This document shows positions 1 to 7,554 of a DNA stretch of 32,246 nt, piece by piece. The stretch is from NCBI GenBank assembly GCA_011522975.1, contig WTHX01000122.1:1-32246 (forward strand), given 5' to 3'. The notes beneath the pieces were generated by a model that had not been told where the DNA came from, made no database searches, and saw only the letters and a list, made by a program, of their open reading frames with translations. How positions within the stretch are numbered: position 1 is the stretch's first letter; every line of letters begins with the position of its first letter. The translations under genes were made by a program, and so were the position numbers. This DNA is from Alphaproteobacteria bacterium (GTDB lineage Bacteria; Pseudomonadota; Alphaproteobacteria; Puniceispirillales; UBA1172).

Positions 1-135
1 ATTAAAAACTGCAAAGCCGCCGATCAATACAATGCTCAAAAGGCTGATCGCCACCAGCAGTTCAACCAAACTGAACCCTTGCAAAAATGGTTTGGTTGAG
101 GCTAATAGATGATGGCGGGTTTTGTTAAAATTCAT
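1..135 (-). CDS. Prepilin-type N-terminal cleavage/methylation domain protein (type IV pilin or type II secretion pseudopilin-like), truncated at the window edge
   Basis: Reverse complement of 1..135 reads MNFNKTRHHLLASTKPFLQGFSLVELLVAISLLSIVLIGGFAVFN, with a classic G|FSLVELLVAISLL prepilin peptidase site and hydrophobic stretch. It is open to the window edge and not in the supplied ORF track. Confidence 0.85.
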   Translation of the reverse strand, partial: MNFNKTRHHLLASTKPFLQGFSLVELLVAISLLSIVLIGGFAVFN

Positions 136-206
136 TGATGGCAACCAAAATGAAAAACAAAAAAATTTGAACAAAGCCCTATCTTTGTAACAGGTTTTGA
201 TCAGTC

Positions 207-233
207 TTGACAGTGTCCTGTTGGTGCTAGACT
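207..233 (+). promoter_or_regulatory. Candidate sigma70-like promoter upstream of the MFS gene
   Basis: Perfect TTGACA at 207-212 and a weak TAGACT at 228-233 (15-bp spacer, shorter than optimal), about 80 bp before the ATG at 311. Confidence 0.25.
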
Positions 234-310
234 GTAGGATTTTAATATCGAGAATAAGAGTAAATTTACAGGTTATTCAAACCACTGTTTGTCGGGCAGT
301 TTATGTTAAG

Positions 311-1573
311 ATGAAGACTGAAGATTATAAAAATTGGTTTCAGCAGCCTCATATTTTATTGATGATCACGGCCGCTGCCATGCCGATCAGTTTCATCACA
401 TGGTCAACATTAATTAATAATTTTGCGGTCGAACAATCTGCCTTTACCGGACGTGAGATTGGCATTTTGCAATCTTTGCGTGAAGTGCCTGGGTTTCTTT
501 CGTTTTTGGTGGTTTATCTGCTGTTGGTCTTTAACGAACAACGTTTGGCCTTGGTGACATTAGCCTTGCTAGGGATTGGCACGGCCATGACAGGGTATTT
601 GCCGTCGGTCATGGGGCTTTATTTCACCACGGTTTTGGCTTCAATCGGTTTTCATTATTATGAAACCTGCAATCAATCTTTGGCGATGCAATGGCTGGAT
701 AAAAAGACAGCCCCGCAAATGTTGGGCAAGATTTATGGTTTTGCCGCCATGGCACAGGTCTTTACCTTGCTGGCGATTTTTATCGCTGTCATGGTGTTAT
801 CACCGCAATTGGGGCTTTCCGATATCATCAAAGGCGGGGCGTTTCCCGCGGGGCAATTTGGCTATCAGATCATTTACCTGATCGCAGGTGTGGTGACGGT
901 GGGGCTGGCATGTTTAGGGCTTTTTGGATTTCCCCTATTCAAAGCCACCAACCCGCAACGCAAATCAATTGTCTTGCGGTCACGTTATTGGCTTTATTAC
1001 GCTTTAATCTTTATGTCAGGGGCACGGCGGCAAATCTTTGTGGTCTTTGCCGGGTTCTTGATGGTGGAAAAATTTGGCTATTCCATCGGGCAAATCTCGC
1101 TGTTGTTTTTGGCCAATGCTGTGATGAATATTTGGCTAGCGCCAGTGATTGGCAAAATGATTGGCCGGATTGGTGAACGCGCGGCTTTGATCATTGAATA
1201 TATTGGATTGATTATGGTCTTTACCGCCTATGCCTTTGTTGAATCAGCCACCATCGCGGCTGGGCTTTATATTGTTGACCATATGTTCTTTGCCATGGCG
1301 ATTGCCATTAAAACCTATTTCCAGAAAATTGCTGACCCGGCAGATTTCGCGGGTACAGCCAGCGTGTCCTTTACCATCAATCATATTGTTGCGGTGGGGC
1401 TACCAGCAGCGTTTGGCCTGTTGTGGTTGATCTCACCTGCGGCAGTGTTTTTATCGGGGGCGGCAATGGCGGCAATTTCTTTATTACTGGCCTTTAATGT
1501 GCCAAGGCATCCGGAGCAAGGCCAAGAAGTGGTCTTTGGTCATCGCGGTGCTATCGGCCAAGCCGCGGAGTAA
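311..1573 (+). CDS. MFS transporter
   Basis: ORF with about 12 hydrophobic segments and MFS-like organisation. The start MKTEDYKNWFQQ at 311 is preferred over the ORF-track start at 197 because the N-terminal extension looks non-coding. Confidence 0.75.
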   Translation: MKTEDYKNWFQQPHILLMITAAAMPISFITWSTLINNFAVEQSAFTGREIGILQSLREVPGFLSFLVVYLLLVFNEQRLALVTLALLGIGTAMTGYLPSVMGLYFTTVLASIGFHYYETCNQSLAMQWLDKKTAPQMLGKIYGFAAMAQVFTLLAIFIAVMVLSPQLGLSDIIKGGAFPAGQFGYQIIYLIAGVVTVGLACLGLFGFPLFKATNPQRKSIVLRSRYWLYYALIFMSGARRQIFVVFAGFLMVEKFGYSIGQISLLFLANAVMNIWLAPVIGKMIGRIGERAALIIEYIGLIMVFTAYAFVESATIAAGLYIVDHMFFAMAIAIKTYFQKIADPADFAGTASVSFTINHIVAVGLPAAFGLLWLISPAAVFLSGAAMAAISLLLAFNVPRHPEQGQEVVFGHRGAIGQAAE

Positions 1574-1578
1574 TTTTG

Positions 1579-2694
1579 ATGGCGGATGCATCTACAGATA
1601 TTTTGATTATTGGCGCAGGGGCTGTGGGGCTGGCGATTGCACGCAAAGCTGCGCTTTCTGGACGTGACGTGATTTTGGTCGAAACCAATGAAAGTTTTGG
1701 CATGGAAACATCGTCCCGAAATTCGGAAGTGATCCATGCAGGAATTTATTATCCTGAAGATTCACTGAAAGGCCAGTTATGCGTCAAAGGCGCGCTGGCC
1801 ATGTATGAATTTTGTAATGCCCGTGGCATCACCACTAAAAATTATGGCAAATTGATTGTTGCCACCGATGACAGCCAGATCCAAGGGCTGGAGTCTTTGA
1901 AAGACAAAGGTGAGCGTAATCAAGTCCCTGGTCTTGAGATTGTTGCTGGTCAAGCGTTATCCGAAAAAGAACCTTATCTGAAGGCGGTTGCCGCGCTTCA
2001 CTCTCCGTTAACAGGGGTGGTGGATAGCCATGGTTATATGGCGCAACTTGAAGCCGAAGCTGAAAATGCTGGGGCAATTATCGCCTATCAAAGCAGGTTT
2101 CAATCCGCCGTTAAAACCGCCCATGGCTATGATGTGGTGATTGATGGTCAAGGGGAAGAAATGACGTTGTCGTGCCGCCATATTATCAACGCGGCTGGGC
2201 ATGGATCGTTTCAAGTCTCCCATAAAATTGATGCCATGGATGCCGCCAGCATCCCGCCGCATTACATGGCGAAAGGCCAGTATTTCACGACAACGAAAAA
2301 AGCCCCATTTTCGCATTTGATTTATCCGATGCCATCAGGTGGCGGGTTGGGAATCCACCTGACGATCGACACCCAAGGCGGCGCGCGGTTTGGCCCTGAT
2401 ATTCAATGGGTGGATGAAATGGATTACAGTGTTAACCCTGCTGACCGTGATAAATTTTATCAACTGATATCCAGTTATTGGCCTGACCTTGAGCCGGAAG
2501 ATTTGGTCCCCGCATGGGCAGGGGTGCGCCCTAAAATCTATGACAATGGTAAAGTCTTTCAGGATTTTACGATCCATCAGCAACACGATCATGGGGCTGA
2601 AGGCGTGATTGCGCTTTATGCGATTGACTCCCCCGGCTTGACGTCAAGTTTGGCTTTGGCTGATCATGTGATGGGGCTGGAGCAAATCCAATGA
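1579..2694 (+). CDS. NAD(P)/FAD-dependent oxidoreductase, L-2-hydroxyglutarate oxidase (LhgO/L2HGDH)-like family
   Basis: N-terminal Rossmann motif DILIIGAGAVGLAIARKAALSGRDVILVE; ETSSRNSEVIHAGIYYP; YMAKGQYF; C-terminal GVRPKIY and DSPGLTSSLALAD, typical of the L2HGDH-like family. Confidence 0.8.
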   Translation: MADASTDILIIGAGAVGLAIARKAALSGRDVILVETNESFGMETSSRNSEVIHAGIYYPEDSLKGQLCVKGALAMYEFCNARGITTKNYGKLIVATDDSQIQGLESLKDKGERNQVPGLEIVAGQALSEKEPYLKAVAALHSPLTGVVDSHGYMAQLEAEAENAGAIIAYQSRFQSAVKTAHGYDVVIDGQGEEMTLSCRHIINAAGHGSFQVSHKIDAMDAASIPPHYMAKGQYFTTTKKAPFSHLIYPMPSGGGLGIHLTIDTQGGARFGPDIQWVDEMDYSVNPADRDKFYQLISSYWPDLEPEDLVPAWAGVRPKIYDNGKVFQDFTIHQQHDHGAEGVIALYAIDSPGLTSSLALADHVMGLEQIQ

Positions 2695-3935
2695 GCAAAA
2701 AAGTTGCAATCCTAGGCGGCGGTATCGTCGGTGTTTGCGCCGCCCTTGAAGCGCAAAAAGCAGGGTTTGACGTGGTCTTGATTGACCGTAAAAAACCGGG
2801 GCGTGAGACGTCTTTTGGCAATGCAGGGGTGTTGTCGGAATCTTCTGTGGTGGTGTTGAATAACCCGGGCTTGATCAAAGCCCTGCCGCAATTGTTGAAA
2901 AACACCAGCGTTGGTTTTCGCTATTCGCCATGGTTTGCGTTTAAAAATCTGGGCTGGTTTTTAAAATTCTTGAGTTATTGCACGCCCAAGAAAACCCGCC
3001 ATGCGGCCCATGCCTTAAGGGCATTGATGGTGATCTCGCTCGACCGCCATAAAGCCTTGATCAAAGAAGCCAAGGTTGATGACCTGCTGCGTTATCAAGG
3101 CTGGCTTAAAATCTTCCGCAAAGCGTCAAGTTTTGAGAAGTTTAAAGCAGAGATGAAAATCATGGATGATGCGGGGGTGCGATACAGCGTTTATGACCGG
3201 TCTCAAATCCGTCAATTGGAGCCAGGGTTAAAGCCGATCTATGACCATGCAGTGTTGGTGGACGATACTTGCGGGGTCAGCAATCCCGCCAAATTAACCG
3301 ATGCTTATGTTGAATTGTTTTTGGCCGCGGGCGGGCAGGTGATCGAAGACAGCATCACAGGGCTTGCGCAACAAGATGGCTGGCAAGTTGATCTTAAATC
3401 AGGTCAGCAGATTAATGTCGATCAAGTGGTCTTGGCGGCAGGGGCATGGTCGGCTGAGATCGCATCTTGGCTAGGGTATCGCATCCCGATGCTGTGGGAG
3501 CGGGGGTATCACCGCCATTTGGAGCCTGCTGATGCGCCGGCGCTAAAACGCGCCATCCATGACGTTGATGGCGGTTTTGTCATGGCGCCCATGCAAACAG
3601 GGGTGCGGATCACAACTGGGGTTGAAATGCGTGACCGTGATGCGCCACCAAATTACACCCAATTGGATGCGTCGATCAGTGATGCGCGTAAAAACCATGG
3701 TTTTGGTGACCCTGTCGATGCTGAACCGTGGATGGGACGACGGCCAACGCTGGTGGATAGTCTGCCGATGTTAGGGGCAGCCCCGCGCCATGACGGGCTA
3801 TATTTTAACTTTGGCCATCAACATATAGGCCTTAGCATGGGGCCAGGCTCAGGGCAGGTGATCACGGCTTTACTGAAAAATGAAACGCCGCCGATTGATA
3901 TCGCGCCCTTTGCGCCTGAACGTTTTCCGATCTAA
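2691..3935 (+). CDS. FAD-dependent oxidoreductase, D-amino-acid dehydrogenase (DadA)-like
   Basis: KVAILGGGIVGVCAALEAQKAGFDVVLIDRKKPGRETSFGNAGVLS dinucleotide fold and C-terminal GRRPTLVDSLPMLGAAPRHDGLYFNFGHQHIGLSMGPGSG are DadA/DAO-like. Start overlaps the previous stop (ATGA). Confidence 0.85.
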   Translation: MSKKVAILGGGIVGVCAALEAQKAGFDVVLIDRKKPGRETSFGNAGVLSESSVVVLNNPGLIKALPQLLKNTSVGFRYSPWFAFKNLGWFLKFLSYCTPKKTRHAAHALRALMVISLDRHKALIKEAKVDDLLRYQGWLKIFRKASSFEKFKAEMKIMDDAGVRYSVYDRSQIRQLEPGLKPIYDHAVLVDDTCGVSNPAKLTDAYVELFLAAGGQVIEDSITGLAQQDGWQVDLKSGQQINVDQVVLAAGAWSAEIASWLGYRIPMLWERGYHRHLEPADAPALKRAIHDVDGGFVMAPMQTGVRITTGVEMRDRDAPPNYTQLDASISDARKNHGFGDPVDAEPWMGRRPTLVDSLPMLGAAPRHDGLYFNFGHQHIGLSMGPGSGQVITALLKNETPPIDIAPFAPERFPI

Positions 3936-3962
3936 TGTATTTTTGAATAAAAGTGAGGTCAT

Positions 3963-5120
3963 ATGATGACGCCTGAACGTGGATTTCCCAAAGCCGAATT
4001 TGAACAGAGACTGGCGGTGGTGCAAGCCGCCATGGCGACTGATGATATTGATGTTCTCTTGCTGACCCAAGAACATGATATTCGTTATATCACAGGGTTC
4101 ATGACGCCGTTTTGGCAAAGCCCAACACGCCCTTGGTTTGTCGTGGTGCCCAAGTCAGGTTTGCCCAAAGCGGTGATCCCCACCATTGGCCGTGAGGTGA
4201 TGAAACGTTGTTTTACCGATGCGGTGCATTGTTTTGCCGCGCCTTCAAACACTGATGACGGTATTGCGCTTTTGGGGCGGGTGATCGCCGATTGCGCGGG
4301 GCCAACCCCTGTTTTGGGGATGATGATCGGCGCTGAAACAAAATTAATGATGCCGCTGATGGATATGGAAGTGCTGATTGATGCCATTGGCCAGCCCGAA
4401 TTGGTCGATGCCACGGAGATTTTGCGCTCAGCACGGATGGTCAAATCACCGCTAGAGATTGCGAAATTGCGGCATATCTGCGGTCTGGCCAGTGATGTGT
4501 TTAACGGCATGCCTGAATGGGTTCATATCGGGCAAAGCCTTCGGTCTATTTTCAGTGAATTTAAAATCAATGCCCTTCGATCAGGGATTGATGATGTGTC
4601 CTATCTGGTGGGGAATGCAGGGCAAGGCGGTTATGATGATATCATCTCTCCGCCCGGTGAAGACCCGATCCAATCAGGCGATGTTTTAATGCTGGATACA
4701 GGTTGTCTTTGGGATGGTTATTTCTGTGACTTTGATCGCAATTACGGTTTTGGTGATGTTTCAGGCGAAGCCTTGGATGCTTATGAATTGCTTTGGCAAG
4801 CCACCGAAGATGCGATCACAGGGCTCAAGCCTGGCATGACCTCGGCGGATCTTTTTGGCATTATGCAATCACGCTTGGGGGCAACCGATGATGATGTTGG
4901 CCGTTATGGACATGGATTGGGGATTCAATTGACCGAACCGCCATCCCATATTGGCTGGGATGATACGGTGCTGACTGAAAACATGGTGCTGACGCTGGAG
5001 CCATCATTAGCCCTGTCAGGCGGTAAAATGATGGTCCATGAAGAAAATATCTTGCTGACGGCAGATGGGGCGGAATTGCTGTCTAAGCGCGCCGCACCGC
5101 AACTGCCGATCATCAAGTGA
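3963..5120 (+). CDS. M24 family metallopeptidase (Xaa-Pro peptidase/creatinase-fold)
   Basis: Creatinase-type N-terminal domain and C-terminal pita-bread domain with the full metal-ligand pattern: MLDTGCLWDGYFCDFDR, YGHGLGI, LEPS, VHEENILLT. Confidence 0.85.
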   Translation: MMTPERGFPKAEFEQRLAVVQAAMATDDIDVLLLTQEHDIRYITGFMTPFWQSPTRPWFVVVPKSGLPKAVIPTIGREVMKRCFTDAVHCFAAPSNTDDGIALLGRVIADCAGPTPVLGMMIGAETKLMMPLMDMEVLIDAIGQPELVDATEILRSARMVKSPLEIAKLRHICGLASDVFNGMPEWVHIGQSLRSIFSEFKINALRSGIDDVSYLVGNAGQGGYDDIISPPGEDPIQSGDVLMLDTGCLWDGYFCDFDRNYGFGDVSGEALDAYELLWQATEDAITGLKPGMTSADLFGIMQSRLGATDDDVGRYGHGLGIQLTEPPSHIGWDDTVLTENMVLTLEPSLALSGGKMMVHEENILLTADGAELLSKRAAPQLPIIK

Positions 5121-5150
5121 TTAATCCATTAGAAGATTAATCCATTAGGC
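5119..5150. repeat. 16-bp imperfect tandem duplication (gattaatccattagAA / gattaatccattagGC) at a convergent gene junction
   Basis: Identical 14-nt copies gattaatccattag at 5119-5132 and 5135-5148, 16-bp period. Confidence 0.9.
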
Positions 5151-6138
5151 TGCGGATTTTTTCCACCAATGGGGTGTTGATCTGGCGCGGGGCGTCAGAC
5201 AACCGGTTCTTATGGCGGCGTTCACCCGGCAAGCGGACGCCATCAAGGCCAGTCAATTTATTGAAAAACCCTTCACAATGGTCATCCCAATTATCTGTCG
5301 CGATCATCGCTGGCGACATGGCCAGAATAAACTGCCCGCCTTGCGGTGGACCGCCATCACCATTGTCTCCTTCTTTGGCTTCAAAAGAGAAGTTTTCCCC
5401 AACCAGACCTGCGGCGAGAAGTTCAACCATCATGGCAATGGCCGAGCCCTTATACCCGCCAAAGGGTAAGAGCACCCCGCCATCGGCTATCTCATTAGGA
5501 TTGGTGGTCATGGCGCCATTTTTATCAAGCCCTGTTCCCATCGGCACATCATGGCCTTCACGGGCGGCAATTTGTACTTCCCCCATGGCCATGGATGCTG
5601 TCGCCATATCAAAGACAACCGGTGATTTGCCTGGGCGTGGCCATGCAAAAGATAGTGGATTTGTGCCAAACAGCGGCTTGGTTGCCCCCGCAGGTGCAAC
5701 CGCAGGCATATATGGCGTGCAAGCCAGCCCCACCAGATTATGTTCGGCCAAGGCTTCGACCTCAGGCCAAAGCGCGGCCATATGGTGAACATGGCTGATT
5801 GCCAAAACACCAACGCCTAGATTTTTTGCCGCTTCTGCCAAAAGTGGAATGCCAACTTCATGGGCGATCGGGGCATAGCCATTATCGCCATGAACTCGCA
5901 CCAAAGCAGGGGTGACTTGTTCGGCTTTTGGGGCGGCATTGCCCTTCACCTTCCCTGACCTGAGTGACGCGACATAAGCCGGCAAGCGAAACAATCCATG
6001 GCTATGGGATCCATCACGTTCAGCCGTCATGATCGTATTTGACAGCGCATCAGCATTGGCTTGGTCGGCGCCGTTTTGAGTCAAACAGTCATGGGCCAGA
6101 TTGTAAATCTCATCGAGTGTTAATGGTGTTGTGTTCAT
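5137..6138 (-). CDS. Ldh family oxidoreductase (malate/L-lactate dehydrogenase, YlbC/DpkA/AllD superfamily)
   Basis: MNTTPLTLDEIYNLAHDCLTQNGADQANADALSNTIMTAERDGSHSHGLFRLPAYV, FGTNPLSFAWPRPG and PFGGYKGSAIAMMVELLAAGLVG are hallmark motifs. Start at 6138 is preceded by aaaggaga. Confidence 0.9.
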   Translation of the reverse strand: MNTTPLTLDEIYNLAHDCLTQNGADQANADALSNTIMTAERDGSHSHGLFRLPAYVASLRSGKVKGNAAPKAEQVTPALVRVHGDNGYAPIAHEVGIPLLAEAAKNLGVGVLAISHVHHMAALWPEVEALAEHNLVGLACTPYMPAVAPAGATKPLFGTNPLSFAWPRPGKSPVVFDMATASMAMGEVQIAAREGHDVPMGTGLDKNGAMTTNPNEIADGGVLLPFGGYKGSAIAMMVELLAAGLVGENFSFEAKEGDNGDGGPPQGGQFILAMSPAMIATDNWDDHCEGFFNKLTGLDGVRLPGERRHKNRLSDAPRQINTPLVEKIRSLMD

Positions 6139-6149
6139 GCCTGTCTCCT

Positions 6150-7349
6150 TTAAACATTGGTGTCGATAATGACGCTGATGCCTTGACCGCCACCGATACA
6201 CATGGTGGCCATGCCGTAACGGGCGCCACGGCGTTTCAATTCATAGATTAATTTGGTCATGATAATCGCGCCGGTAGCCCCCACAGGATGCCCCAAGGCA
6301 ATCGCCCCGCCATTGGGGTTCACGATTTCAGCGGGCAATCCCAATTGTTTGGACACGGCACAGGCTTGGGCGGCGAAGGCTTCATTGCTTTCCACGACCT
6401 CAAGGTCAGTGATTTTTAACCCGGCTTTTTCCAAGGCCATTTTTGTTGCGGGTACAGGGCCCATGCCCATCACCCGTGGGGCGACCCCACCAAAACCATA
6501 GCCAATAATTTTGGCCATCGGTGTGCTGCCATGGGTTTCTGCGGCCTTGGCATTGGCCAGCACCAAAGCTGCCGCACCATCATTAATCCCTGAAGAATTG
6601 CCCGCAGTCACGCTGCCATCTTTTTGAAAGACAGGGCGCAAGCCAGACAGACTATCGATGGTGGTTTCTTCGCGAATATATTCATCCGTGTCAAAACTGG
6701 TGGTTTTACGGCGTTCGGTGACGTCAATCGCGGTGATTTGATCTTTGAAATAGCCAGCGGCTTGGGCGGCGGCGGCGCGGCGTTGACTTTCAGCGGCAAA
6801 AGCATCTTGGTCTTCACGGCTGATGCCTTCATCGGCGGCGATATTTTCTGCCGTGATGCCCATATGCCCAAGGCCAAATGGGTCCTGCAACGCCCCCAGC
6901 ATCATATCATGGGCGGTGGCATCGCCCATGCGGCTGCCCCAACGAAGGCTAGGCATCAGGTGGCCGCCTTTGCTCATCACCTCAACCCCGCCAGCAAGGG
7001 CGATATCAGCATCCCCCAAAAGCAATAATTGCGTCGCGCTGGTGATGGCTTGTAAGCCACTGCCGCATAAGCGGTTGACCGTCAGCGCAGGGGCAGATTC
7101 TGCCATGCCAGCGCCAATAGAAATACAGCGTGAGATATACATATCGCGCGCTTCAGAATGAATCACATTGCCGATCACCGCATGGCCAACAGCATCAGCA
7201 GGAACACCGCTTTGGGCGATCGCGGCGGCGGCGATATGACTGCCCAGATCAATCGGGGAAGTGTTCTTAAGACTGCCGCCAAAACTGCCGATAGCAGAGC
7301 GGGTGGCGGAAAGAATGTAAACATCAGGATGGGGCCTTGTTGTTGACAT
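6150..7349 (-). CDS. Acetyl-CoA acetyltransferase/acyltransferase (thiolase)
   Basis: VNRLCGSGLQAI active-site Cys motif, GGVEVMSKG, NPNGGAIALGHPVGATGA and GMATMCIGGGQG thiolase motifs; GAAAGG ribosome-binding site upstream. Confidence 0.92.
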   Translation of the reverse strand: MSTTRPHPDVYILSATRSAIGSFGGSLKNTSPIDLGSHIAAAAIAQSGVPADAVGHAVIGNVIHSEARDMYISRCISIGAGMAESAPALTVNRLCGSGLQAITSATQLLLLGDADIALAGGVEVMSKGGHLMPSLRWGSRMGDATAHDMMLGALQDPFGLGHMGITAENIAADEGISREDQDAFAAESQRRAAAAQAAGYFKDQITAIDVTERRKTTSFDTDEYIREETTIDSLSGLRPVFQKDGSVTAGNSSGINDGAAALVLANAKAAETHGSTPMAKIIGYGFGGVAPRVMGMGPVPATKMALEKAGLKITDLEVVESNEAFAAQACAVSKQLGLPAEIVNPNGGAIALGHPVGATGAIIMTKLIYELKRRGARYGMATMCIGGGQGISVIIDTNV

Positions 7350-7437
7350 GATAAGCCTTTCATAAGGATTTGTGGCGATCGGTAATTGATAGTTTGTTGT
7401 GCCAAACTCTTGACGTCAAATCATATTCGGCACGCCT

Positions 7438-7462
7438 ATTAAATTAATAAAATTAAATTAAT
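7438..7462. repeat. Direct repeat attaaattaat x2, 14-bp period, in an AT-rich divergent intergenic region
   Basis: Copies at 7438-7448 and 7452-7462, followed by the short dyad atgc-aaaac-gcat at 7461-7473, between divergent thiolase and IOR genes. Confidence 0.6.
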
Positions 7463-7554
7463 GCAAAACGCATAAATAAAATAGACGATAATGCGATCTG
7501 CGGTTTAAAGTTATCTCTTAAATGCTTGTTTGGCTAAGGATAGGATTCCCCCTC

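Noticed and set aside
5174-5788. 204-aa plus-strand ORF
   Set aside because: Antisense shadow ORF of the well-supported Ldh-family gene, with low-complexity Pro/Ser/Ala-rich composition.
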